Shown here piece by piece: positions 56,901-64,000 of a stretch of 64,000 nt of DNA. Under the pieces are notes generated by a model. The model ran no database searches. It saw only the letters and a program-made list of their open reading frames with translations, and had not been told where the DNA came from. The stretch is from Rhizobium subbaraonis (GTDB lineage Bacteria; Pseudomonadota; Alphaproteobacteria; Rhizobiales; Rhizobiaceae), in assembly GCF_900220975.1 (NCBI RefSeq), contig NZ_OBQD01000012.1, forward strand, positions 62,001 through 126,000. The letters run 5' to 3'. Each line of letters opens with the position of its first letter. Position 1 is the first letter of the stretch. The translations under genes and the position numbers were made by a program.

Positions 56901-59159
56901 CTACCTCTGCCGCGCCGCGGCCAGACGCGAGACCTCGGCCAGGAGCGCGGGCGGTTCAGCAGGCTTGGCCAGTACGGCAGCGGCGCCGCAGGCCAGCAAT
57001 TCCTGATGCAAGCCCTGACGGCGATCGGCCGTCAGCACGATCACCGGGGGCCAGCCCGTTCCGGCGGCGAGACGGCGCACGACCTCGCGCCCCTCGCCTC
57101 CCGGCATGCCGAGATCGGTGATGATGACGTCCACGCTCTGGGCGCCTGCTGACGTCGCCTGCAGCAAAGCAGGAAAGTCCTCGACCACCTGAACCTCGAA
57201 ACCCGCCTTCGACAACATGGACCGCACCAGCATGGCGTTGATCGGATCGTCTTCGGCAAGCAGCACCCGCGCCGCAGGCGCAGTGATCTCCTCCTCCTGC
57301 GGCGGCTCCTTGAGGATCGGACGGTTGTCGTTGATGGCGTCGCGGACCTCGATGCCTTTCATGCGCCCGCGCAGCACCTCGACAAGCGAACGTTCCCGCA
57401 AGGGGCGGATCAGCCAGGCGTCATAGCCTTCGCAGTTGCCGATGGCCCGGCCGGTCCGCTCTTCCGGATTGACCAGATAGACGCGCCGGACCTGCGGATC
57501 GGCAAAGGGCGAAAGATGGGCGAGCTCGCGCCGGAACTCGCCCGAAAGCCGGTTGTCGACGATGATGTCCGTCAGCGGGAATGCGATCGTGCTCTGGGTG
57601 AATTCGAGCGCATCCTTGAGGACCGACATGTGACGGCAGGCGCCGCCCAGCGTCTCGATGGTGCGCTTCAGCGCATTCGAGGCCGGCCCGTCAGGCGCAT
57701 AGAGGAAGACGGTCGAACCGCGCAGCGGCCCCGCCCGGCGGCTCGTCGGCGCCAGCGTCAGCGCCGCCGGCATGCGGATGGTGAAGGTCGAGCCGCGCCC
57801 GACTTCGCTCGACAGCGTCAGCGCCCCACCCGCCTCGCGCAGGATCCGCGCGGAAATCGCAAGACCCAGCCCGGTTCCGCCGCGGCGCTGTGCGGCCCCG
57901 CCGGCCTGCTCGAATGCCTCGAAGACGCGCGCCTGCTCTTCCGCGGTCATGCCCGGACCGCTGTCTTTCACCTGGATCACGATCTGTTCGCCCTCGATCC
58001 CGGTCTCCAGATAGACGCCGCCGCTGGAGGTGAATTTCACGGCATTGCCAATCACGTTATAGAGCACCTGCCGCAGGCGCGGGCCGTCGAACAGCATGAC
58101 CGACGGGACCTCGACTGAAACGAACGAGCCGATTTCGATGCCCTTCTCATGGGCGCGCGGAGAGAGCATTTCCACGACGCTCTCCAGAAGCGGCCGCACC
58201 GGTTCCTCGCAGGGCCGCAGCTGGAAGCGCCCGGCCTCGATGCTGGAGAAATCGAGAAGATCGTCGACGAGCTGCACCAGCGCGTGGCCGGACTGCCGTA
58301 TGCCGGCGAGATAGTTCTTCTGTTCGGCGGTCAGCCGCGTCTGGCCGATCAGATGTGACATGCCGAGAATGCCAGACAAGGGGGTGCGGATCTCGTGGCT
58401 GACAGTGGCCAGCAGGCGCGACTTTGTCTCGTTGGCCATCTCGGCGCGGCGGCGTGCGATCTCGCGCTCGTTCTCCGCCCTGCGTTCCTCGGTCACGTCG
58501 CGGGCGATGCTGTGGATCACGAGATCGCCCGTCGCCGGATCGCGAATGGTGATGTCGTGCCAAGCATAGATGCGCATGCCACCAGGCGTCGTGATTTCCA
58601 CGTCGTAGTGATAGGGCAGCGTCTGAGAACGGAAATCGAGACCGAGCTCGCTGCAGGACAGTCCGGTCGGATCGACGATGCCGACCAGATCACTGAGGAC
58701 TGCATTGGCGCGAATGATCCGTCCGTCGAGCGAACGCACCATGACGATGTCGCGCAGGATGTCGTGGATCGCTGCCGTGACGGCGGCGGTCTCCTTCTCC
58801 TCCCAATTGCGATCGTGGTGGCGCTCGGCGTGGTTCAAAACACGGTGCTCGGCCCGAAACCTTCCCCGCCATAGCAGGATCGAGGCTGCGAAGCCGGCGG
58901 CCGCCAGGCCGCTGCCGGCCACGTAGAACTCCTGCAGAATGCCGGAGACGAGGACCAGGCAGGCCGAGATCAAAGTCAGGCCCGCCACGAGTCCGGACGC
59001 GAAATGCTGATCGAAGGGCGTGGGTGCGTCTGCCGCAGCCGCGGACGAACGCGGGCTGTCCACTGCAACGCCACTTATCCGGCGCGCATCCCCTTCGTGT
59101 CTAGGCCCCTCAGCGAATTCCGCCCGGAGCCGGTCCTGTAGCTTGGCTGGTTCGCTCAT
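56901..59159 (-). CDS. Hybrid sensor histidine kinase with degenerate and intact receivers
   Basis: A 752-residue hybrid kinase. Two N-terminal membrane helices (about 52-95) with no large periplasmic loop are followed by a PAS domain (about 125-225). The HisKA domain has ATVSHEIRTPLSGILGMSHL near residue 252 and the HATPase domain runs about 355-470 (NVIGNAVKFT, GGTGLGLAISARIL). Residues about 485-610 look like a receiver lacking the paired acidic residues (VFLYAPDG). A full receiver follows (about 640-745: VLLAEDDPINAMLV, IITDLGMPGG, VLTAD, LAKPAEP). No partner regulator is adjacent. The ATG at 59159 is preferred over an upstream TTG. It lies 55 bases after lspA on the same strand. Confidence 0.9.
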   Translation of the reverse strand: MSEPAKLQDRLRAEFAEGPRHEGDARRISGVAVDSPRSSAAAADAPTPFDQHFASGLVAGLTLISACLVLVSGILQEFYVAGSGLAAAGFAASILLWRGRFRAEHRVLNHAERHHDRNWEEKETAAVTAAIHDILRDIVMVRSLDGRIIRANAVLSDLVGIVDPTGLSCSELGLDFRSQTLPYHYDVEITTPGGMRIYAWHDITIRDPATGDLVIHSIARDVTEERRAENEREIARRRAEMANETKSRLLATVSHEIRTPLSGILGMSHLIGQTRLTAEQKNYLAGIRQSGHALVQLVDDLLDFSSIEAGRFQLRPCEEPVRPLLESVVEMLSPRAHEKGIEIGSFVSVEVPSVMLFDGPRLRQVLYNVIGNAVKFTSSGGVYLETGIEGEQIVIQVKDSGPGMTAEEQARVFEAFEQAGGAAQRRGGTGLGLAISARILREAGGALTLSSEVGRGSTFTIRMPAALTLAPTSRRAGPLRGSTVFLYAPDGPASNALKRTIETLGGACRHMSVLKDALEFTQSTIAFPLTDIIVDNRLSGEFRRELAHLSPFADPQVRRVYLVNPEERTGRAIGNCEGYDAWLIRPLRERSLVEVLRGRMKGIEVRDAINDNRPILKEPPQEEEITAPAARVLLAEDDPINAMLVRSMLSKAGFEVQVVEDFPALLQATSAGAQSVDVIITDLGMPGGEGREVVRRLAAGTGWPPVIVLTADRRQGLHQELLACGAAAVLAKPAEPPALLAEVSRLAAARQR

Positions 59160-59214
59160 GCGTGCGCAATAGCACGCCAAGCGTTCAGATCCGCTTCAGC
59201 AAACCAGTCACATT

Positions 59215-59718
59215 TTAACGATCGGGCGCGCTCTTGCGCTGGCGCGTCAGGAGCAGCTCGTCAAAAAGGATGCAGCCTGCTCCGAGCGTGATGAACGTAT
59301 CGGCCAGGTTGAACACGGCAAACGACCACGTCTCGGTGTAGAACAGGATGTAGTCGATGACATAGCCGAACAGCAGGCGATCGATGAGATTGCCGATGGC
59401 GCCTGCGATGATCAGCGCGTAGCCGGCATGGGCAAGGCCGCGTTCCTTGGGCGTCTGCCGCCAGAGCCAGCTGACGAACGCGACGACGACGAGCCGCAGG
59501 CCGACGATGAACCAGTCCTCCATGCCCGACAGCATCGAGAAGGCGACGCCGAAGTTGTAGGTGCGGTAAAGCGCCAGCATCGGTACGACGTGGACCGCCT
59601 GCTCCATCGGCAGCCATGCCTCGACCATCAGCTTGACCACCTGGTCGAGCGCGATCGCAAGCACAATGAAGACGACCACCGGGACGGGCCTCGAAAACAG
59701 CGGGACGCGATCGGTCAT
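59215..59718 (-). CDS. lspA: Prolipoprotein signal peptidase
   Basis: A 167-residue four-helix membrane protease that cleaves lipoprotein signal peptides before Lnt acts. The two catalytic Asp are in [19 protein letters not shown] and [12 protein letters not shown]. The helix layout (about 12-32, 68-85, 98-115, 135-155) fits the family. The ATG overlaps the trmH stop by 4 bases. Confidence 0.94.
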   Translation of the reverse strand: MTDRVPLFSRPVPVVVFIVLAIALDQVVKLMVEAWLPMEQAVHVVPMLALYRTYNFGVAFSMLSGMEDWFIVGLRLVVVAFVSWLWRQTPKERGLAHAGYALIIAGAIGNLIDRLLFGYVIDYILFYTETWSFAVFNLADTFITLGAGCILFDELLLTRQRKSAPDR

Positions 59719-60596
59719 TCGGATGCTTCCAGAGACAGGAGATGGCGCCGCGCCTCGAACAGCATGATGCCGGTGGCGATCGCCAGGTTCAGGGAATCGG
59801 CACGACCTGCCTGGGGAATGCGGGCGAGCGCATCCGCCTCCCGCGCCAGCTCGTCGGGAATGCCCGCCTGCTCGTTGCCCATCAGCAGAACCACGGGCTT
59901 TTTGGCATAATCGATGGTCCGATAGTCGACAGCGCCGGCGAGGTGGGTCGCCACGACCTGGACGCCGGCATCCTTCTTCCAGCGCAGAAAATCAGCAAGC
60001 GAGGTCTTCGTCACGGGCACGGCAAAGACCGATCCCATCGTCGCCCGCACGGTCTCCAGCGAGAACGGGTCGGTCGTGTCGCCGACGAGGATGACGCCGG
60101 AGGCTCCGGCCGCATCGGCGGTCCGGATGATCGTGCCGAGATTGCCGGGATCACGAACGCGATCCAGCGCCACATAGGTTTCGCCCCTGCCGGGGCGCAG
60201 TTCCTTCAGCGGCCGGTAGCGCTGTTCGAACACGCCTATCACCATCTGCGGATTGTCGCGCCGGGTGATCGCCGACATGACCTTCTCGCTGACCTCAAGG
60301 ACAAGGCCGCCCTTGGCGAAAGTGCGGGCGGCGACCTGTTCCACCTGGGACTTGCCCTTGGCCGCCTTGGCATAGACGAGCGTGCGGATCGTCCAGCCGA
60401 GTTCGAGCGCGTCGATGACGAGCTTCAGCCCTTCGGCGATGAAGGTCCTGGTCTCGTCGCGCGTCTTCTTCTGCGCAAGCGCCTTGATGTCCTTGACGAT
60501 CGGATTTGCGAGGCTGGTCACTTCCTTGACCTGGCCAACGCGATGGGGCCCCTTTTCGCGGCCCTTTCCATCATCGTGTTCGCGGTGCTCACTCAT
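59715..60596 (-). CDS. SpoU/TrmH-family RNA 2'-O-ribose methyltransferase
   Basis: A 293-residue SPOUT methyltransferase. An N-terminal substrate-binding domain ([35 protein letters not shown]) precedes the knotted SAM-binding core: motif 1 [20 protein letters not shown] near residue 150, motif 2 [16 protein letters not shown] near 235 and motif 3 [15 protein letters not shown] near 265. It methylates a ribose in rRNA or tRNA; the exact site is unknown. The start ATG at 60596 overlaps the preceding stop (ATGA). It is in a coupled rlmI-like, trmH-like and lspA run. Confidence 0.9.
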   Translation of the reverse strand: MSEHREHDDGKGREKGPHRVGQVKEVTSLANPIVKDIKALAQKKTRDETRTFIAEGLKLVIDALELGWTIRTLVYAKAAKGKSQVEQVAARTFAKGGLVLEVSEKVMSAITRRDNPQMVIGVFEQRYRPLKELRPGRGETYVALDRVRDPGNLGTIIRTADAAGASGVILVGDTTDPFSLETVRATMGSVFAVPVTKTSLADFLRWKKDAGVQVVATHLAGAVDYRTIDYAKKPVVLLMGNEQAGIPDELAREADALARIPQAGRADSLNLAIATGIMLFEARRHLLSLEASE

Positions 60597-61918
60597 GCGG
60601 ACGTCCATCGGCTGAAGAGGGATGTGGATAGGGCGCGGCCGCGAACGCTTCCGTCGAGGCCGCCTTCGCGGATGACAAGCTCGCCGGATTCGACCAGCCC
60701 TCCGCGGCCGCGCATCGTCTCGCGCACCAGCTCGTGGATCGAATAGAAGCTCGCCCTGATCGAATAGGCCGTCAGCACAAGGGCAGACTCTTTTGGCGCG
60801 AGAATCTCGCGGCAGATGTCCAGCATCAGCGGGAGCCCCTCGAAGAGCTGCCACACCTCGCCGTTCGGTCCGCGACCGAACTTCGGCGGATCCGCCAGGA
60901 TGATGTCGTAGCGGCTCCCGCGACGCTCCTCGCGCAGGATGAACTTCATGGCGTCCTCGCAGATCCAGCGGATCGGCAGTTTTTCTGCGCGGCCGAGCGC
61001 CTGGTTCTCGCGTGCCCAGCCGATCGCTTTCTTCGAGGCGTCCACATGGGTAACTTCGGCGCCGGCGCGGGCGGCGACAAGCGATGCGACGCCGGTGTAG
61101 CCGAACAGATTCAGCACCTTCAGCGGCCGGCCGGCCGCCTCGATCCGCGCCTTCATCCAGCTCCAGTGCGCAAGCTGCTCGGGGAACACGCCGACGTGGC
61201 GGAAGGCGGTGAAGCGGCCGTGGAAGTCGGTATCCAGAAGCCGCATCGGCCAGGTCTCGCCGAGTGCCGCGCCCGGAAAGCGCCAGCGCCCCATGCCGTC
61301 CTCGTCAGTGTCTCCGGTAAAGACGGCATCGGCATTGTCCCAGACCTGCGCCGGCAGACTACGTGGCCATAGCGCCTGCGCTTCCGGCCGCACGATGCGG
61401 TAGGGGCCGTACTGTTCAAGCTTCTCGCCGGTACCGCTGTCGATCAGGCGATAGTCGTTCGTGCCGGCCGTTTCGAGGATGACCGGGACCCGCTCGGCCG
61501 GCTTTTCGCCGGTGTGCGCGGCGATCTTGCGCAGCGGCTCGGCCGGCTGCGGCTCCACCTTGACCGGTCGCGGCTGCATCTCGCGGGATACGGCGGCCTT
61601 CGAGGCTGGACCAGAGGAGCGGGAAGCGCCTGCGTGCGTTGCGCCGGCCTTCGGTTCGGAGCGAGACTGGCCCTTGAAAGACTGGCCTTTGGGGTCTTTG
61701 GGAGCCTGGCCCTTCGGAGACTGGCCCTCGCGAGACTGGCCCTCGCGAGACTGGCCGGTGCGCGGCGCCGATGCGCGCGAGCGTTCGCCAGGCCGTGCCG
61801 GCCCTGTCGCGGCGGGTCCCTTCTTCTGCCGGCGGTTCTTGTCCTTCACGTCGCGGTCCGGTTTCTTGATCTCAAGGAAGCGGACGAAGATCCGCACGAA
61901 AGCGAGACCAAATAGCAC
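60593..61918 (-). CDS. Class I SAM-dependent rRNA methyltransferase (RlmI-like) with repetitive linker
   Basis: A protein of up to 441 residues. The catalytic half (about 150-441) has the PUA-like/RFM features YRIVRPEAQALWPRSLP and the SAM site VLNLFGYTGVASLVAARAGA, VTHVDASKKAIGWARENQ and ILADPPKFGRGPNGEV. It probably makes m5C in 23S rRNA. The first 140 residues are low-complexity, Lys/Pro/Gln-rich, with repeated GQSREGQSREGQSPKG-type units. The start is uncertain: GTG 61918 is the first candidate after divergence from the CoxG gene, GTG 61897 another; neither has a good ribosome site. Its stop overlaps the trmH-like start. Confidence 0.82.
   Translation of the reverse strand: MLFGLAFVRIFVRFLEIKKPDRDVKDKNRRQKKGPAATGPARPGERSRASAPRTGQSREGQSREGQSPKGQAPKDPKGQSFKGQSRSEPKAGATHAGASRSSGPASKAAVSREMQPRPVKVEPQPAEPLRKIAAHTGEKPAERVPVILETAGTNDYRLIDSGTGEKLEQYGPYRIVRPEAQALWPRSLPAQVWDNADAVFTGDTDEDGMGRWRFPGAALGETWPMRLLDTDFHGRFTAFRHVGVFPEQLAHWSWMKARIEAAGRPLKVLNLFGYTGVASLVAARAGAEVTHVDASKKAIGWARENQALGRAEKLPIRWICEDAMKFILREERRGSRYDIILADPPKFGRGPNGEVWQLFEGLPLMLDICREILAPKESALVLTAYSIRASFYSIHELVRETMRGRGGLVESGELVIREGGLDGSVRGRALSTSLFSRWTSA
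61664..61757. repeat. Tandem 15-bp repeats inside the RlmI-like gene
   Basis: Degenerate tandem copies of a 15-base unit (GACTGGCCCTCGCGA and variants), at least six, two of them identical. They encode the GQS(R/P)(E/K) repeats of the disordered linker. The array length can be expected to vary between strains. Confidence 0.75.
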
Positions 61919-61989
61919 CCCTGCCCTACTTGGCAAAGCGGTTTCCGATCTGCGATAAATCCTTTGCGCAGTCGAGGAGGAGGGACGCC

Positions 61990-62442
61990 ATGGACATGAC
62001 AGGTGAGGAGCGAATAGCCGCACCGCGGGAGGCCGTATGGGCCGCGCTGAACGACCCGGAGACCTTGAAGGCCTGCATTCCGGGCTGCCAGTCACTGACG
62101 ATGAAGTCGCCCACCGAGCTCGAAGCCACGGTGAAGATCAAGGTCGGCCCCGTCTCCGCCACCTTCAACGGCGAAGTGACCCTGTCCAACCTCAACCCGC
62201 CGGAAAGCTACACGATCGCGGGTGAAGGCAAGGGCGGGATCGCCGGTTTTGCCAGGGGCGGCGCGGACGTCACGCTGACCGAGGAGGGAAGTGAAACGCT
62301 GCTGTCCTACACCGTGCGCGCCGAGATCGGCGGCAAGCTGGCCCAGCTCGGCGCACGCCTGATCGATTCCACTTCGAAGAAACTTGCCTCGCAGTTTTTC
62401 GCCGATCTGACACAACGGCTCAACGGCGGGCATAACGCCTGA
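61990..62442 (+). CDS. CoxG-like SRPBCC protein
   Basis: A 150-residue protein of the carbon monoxide dehydrogenase subunit G (CoxG) branch of the START/SRPBCC superfamily. MDMTGEERIAAPREAVWAALNDPETLKACIPGCQSL is the characteristic N-terminus; TLSNLNPPESYTIAGEGKGG and SYTVRAEIGGKLAQLGARLIDSTSKKLA follow. CoxG proteins recruit CO dehydrogenase to the membrane, but isolated copies are common and need not relate to CO. No coxSML gene is present. The ATG at 61990 follows GGAGG; the reading from 61930 is unsupported. It is divergent from the RlmI-like gene. Confidence 0.9.
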   Translation: MDMTGEERIAAPREAVWAALNDPETLKACIPGCQSLTMKSPTELEATVKIKVGPVSATFNGEVTLSNLNPPESYTIAGEGKGGIAGFARGGADVTLTEEGSETLLSYTVRAEIGGKLAQLGARLIDSTSKKLASQFFADLTQRLNGGHNA

Positions 62443-62530
62443 GGTCTACAGGTTTTTCCCGCACTTCGCCTGTGTCGACAGCCTGCCCCCAACCTCATTC
62501 CCAGCGCTCCGGGGATAGCCCTCGCCCTAA

Positions 62531-62556
62531 CCCTTTCCCCGCACGCGGGGAGAGGG
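62531..62556. repeat. GC-rich palindromic repeat after the CoxG gene
   Basis: A 12-bp stem in which CCCTTTCCCCGC folds onto GCGGGGAGAGGG (one wobble pair). It shares the TCCCCG...CGGGGAGAG core with 16171-16189. It lies about 90 bases after the CoxG stop in the convergent gap before the LapA gene and looks like a rhizobial intergenic palindrome. Confidence 0.55.
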
Positions 62557-62656
62557 ATAAGGAACGGTGAGGCTCACACCCTTGCCCCCGCCTGGCAGGC
62601 GGATGAGGGGCAAAAGCGCATTGCAGCGCCCGTCCAGCCCCACGCAGATCCCGGCC

Positions 62657-62998
62657 CTATTTCGGCGCCGACAGCAGCGACTGAGCGGCGAGCGTTTCGG
62701 CGCGCGCCTTCTGCTTGTCGGCTTCCGTCTGCCACTTGACGGCTTCGGTCGCCTCGACGCGGGCGCGCTTGCGGTACTTGTGCTGGCTGACCCAGGTGGC
62801 GACGGCGCCGAGGATCATGCCGAGGATCAGCGAGAGAAACAGGAAGACGAAGAACGGCGCCGTCATCGACAGCAGCGTGTCCTCGGGCCGGAACGGGTTC
62901 AACGCCATACGCACCGGCTGGCGATTTGCCACCGACAGCACGATCAGGATGATGCCGATCGGCACGAGCACGACGAGATTGACGATTTTCTTCAGCAT
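62657..62998 (-). CDS. LapA-domain membrane protein
   Basis: A 113-residue protein with two transmembrane helices (about 3-22 and 45-68) separated by RQPVRMALNPFRPEDTLL, then a charged cytoplasmic helix (KYRKRARVEATEAVKWQTEADKQK). This is the LapA (DUF1049) architecture; the E. coli protein takes part in lipopolysaccharide transport regulation. It lies downstream of ihfB, the conserved order in alphaproteobacteria. GAGG just upstream supports the ATG at 62998. Confidence 0.88.
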   Translation of the reverse strand: MLKKIVNLVVLVPIGIILIVLSVANRQPVRMALNPFRPEDTLLSMTAPFFVFLFLSLILGMILGAVATWVSQHKYRKRARVEATEAVKWQTEADKQKARAETLAAQSLLSAPK

Positions 62999-63138
62999 GG
63001 CCGCCTCACGCGATGGATTGGCTCTGGAGCAATTCCAAGAGCGCACGCGGGGTGCTGCGTCTGGAACCGCAAAAATAGCGGGAACGGCACGGCCGCCGAA
63101 TCAGATCGGCGGCCTTACTGCCGGTCGGCGACCGTGCG

Positions 63139-63444
63139 TCAGTCGGCGTCGCCGTCATCGAGATGGTCGGGGTTCAGCCGCTCGCGCAGCTCCTTGCCGG
63201 TCTTGAAAAAGGGCACCCACTTTTCCTCGACGAAGACACTGTCGCCCGTGCGCGGATTGCGCCCGGAACGCGACGGCCGGTTCTTGACGGAAAAGGCGCC
63301 GAAGCCGCGCAGTTCCACCCGGTTTCCGGCAGCAAGAGCATCGGAAATCTCGTCCAGCACGGCATTGACGATATTCTCGACGTCACGATGATAAAGATGC
63401 GGATTACGAGCGGCGACGATCTGTACCAATTCAGACTTGATCAC
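63139..63444 (-). CDS. ihfB: Integration host factor subunit beta
   Basis: A 101-residue DNA-bending protein of the HU/IHF family. [18 protein letters not shown] (GTG start), the beta-arm core [25 protein letters not shown] with the DNA-intercalating Pro, and [15 protein letters not shown] are diagnostic of IHF-beta. It acts with IHF-alpha in nucleoid architecture and transcription. GAGGGG lies upstream of the GTG. It follows sppA by 27 bases. Confidence 0.95.
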   Translation of the reverse strand: MIKSELVQIVAARNPHLYHRDVENIVNAVLDEISDALAAGNRVELRGFGAFSVKNRPSRSGRNPRTGDSVFVEEKWVPFFKTGKELRERLNPDHLDDGDAD

Positions 63445-63471
63445 TGTTGCCCCCTCAAAACTCTTGTCTTT

Positions 63472-64000
63472 TCAATCACGTCCAACCTGCCAAACCGAAA
63501 CAAGACCGTCAAGGAACAACTTTTCGCCGCCCAGCTTCTTGAGAGCGTCCGTACTGCCGGTACCGAGGTCGAAGATGCCCTTCAAAAGGTCCGCGGAATC
63601 GATGCCGATGCCAAACAGACTGGTGCGGCGCGGGGGCTCATAGTCGACGACCGGCAAGGTGCGCGCCACATCGCGCGTTTCCAGATAGTCGCGGATCTCC
63701 GGGTCACCGCCAAGCGCATCGACAAGCTTGACCTGAAGCGCCTGGCGACCGGTGTAGATGCTGCCGTCGGCAAGCTTGAGCACGTCTTCGCGCGGCAACT
63801 TGCGACGGTCGGCGACGAGATCGACAAACCAGGCAAAGCTGTCCTCCACCATGCGCCGGACCATCGCCTTGGCGTCTTCGCTGGGAGGATGGAAGGGCGA
63901 GGGCTCGGCCTTGAGCGGCGCCGACTTGATCTCGTCGAGCGACACACCAACCTTGTCCATCAGGTCCTTGACCTGCGGGTATTGGAAGATAACGCCGATA
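63472..64000 (-). CDS. sppA: Signal peptide peptidase SppA, C-terminal part (runs off the window)
   Basis: Only the last 175 residues are in the window; the reading frame is open to position 64000. IGVIFQYPQVKDLMDKVGVS, then EIKSAPLKAEPSPF (region of the catalytic Lys in short SppA proteins), and DGSIYTGRQALQVKLVDALGG match SppA. The catalytic Ser would lie upstream, outside the window. SppA is a membrane serine protease degrading cleaved signal peptides. It is upstream of ihfB on the same strand, as in related genomes. Confidence 0.88.
   Translation of the reverse strand, partial: IGVIFQYPQVKDLMDKVGVSLDEIKSAPLKAEPSPFHPPSEDAKAMVRRMVEDSFAWFVDLVADRRKLPREDVLKLADGSIYTGRQALQVKLVDALGGDPEIRDYLETRDVARTLPVVDYEPPRRTSLFGIGIDSADLLKGIFDLGTGSTDALKKLGGEKLFLDGLVSVWQVGRD

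Overview
This 64 kb window is a GC-rich alphaproteobacterial chromosome segment, almost certainly from the Rhizobiaceae (Rhizobium/Ensifer/Shinella-like). Three things support this. The housekeeping block on the right has rhizobial content and order (trmB-metK-phrR-lnt-tlyC-ybeY-phoH-miaB-acyltransferase-fur-rimI-tsaB-nfu-usp-trpS-murJ-glnD-mutS, then maeB, olsB, lspA, ihfB, sppA). Both predicted ornithine-lipid genes are present. A small heat-shock gene carries a ROSE-type RNA thermometer leader. No tRNA, rRNA, CRISPR array, insertion sequence or prophage was recognised.

Left part (1-10.1 kb, accessory). A secreted PepSY protein and a cytochrome b561-like protein are followed by an exported HAD phosphatase-like protein. 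Next is a four-gene glycan cluster: a 1,049-residue coiled-coil/pyruvyltransferase-like/GT8 fusion, a 621-residue glycosyltransferase-TPR-pyruvyltransferase fusion, a GT-B glycosyltransferase and a stand-alone polysaccharide pyruvyl transferase-like protein. No polymerase, flippase or export gene lies in the cluster, so it probably modifies a glycan assembled elsewhere. It is the most novel part of the window.

Middle part (10-31 kb). This holds an AI-2E-type permease, 5-formyl-THF cyclo-ligase, a BA14K-like secreted protein, fadD, pgi, a fructokinase-like kinase and pyrE. A cyclic-AMP set follows: a Crp-family regulator 5 bp upstream of a CHASE2 adenylate cyclase, a convergent FecR protein, and a CpdA-like metallophosphoesterase 3 kb away. 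Also here are a Sel1-repeat protein, a hydroxyproline racemase-family enzyme with a Ser/Cys active site, a DUF1236 protein, a phosphoribosyltransferase, a large chemoreceptor, a nucleoside hydrolase, and Hsp20 with DUF1150. Several palindromes look like operators: a shared ATCGATT element before pgi and the fructokinase gene, a TTGACG palindrome before fadD, and a 22-bp palindrome before metK.

Right part (31-64 kb). This is mostly one long minus-strand run of housekeeping genes for tRNA modification, ribosome maturation, envelope lipoprotein and lipid metabolism, nitrogen sensing (GlnD), peptidoglycan (MurJ), mismatch repair and metal-responsive regulation. It is interrupted by plus-strand genes for an M15-type peptidase, a malic enzyme with a phosphotransacetylase-like tail, and a CoxG-like protein. 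Downstream lie a hybrid histidine kinase, OlsB, LspA, two RNA methyltransferases, a LapA-domain protein, IHF-beta and a truncated sppA running off the end. Short gaps and 4-bp ATGA overlaps indicate extensive translational coupling.
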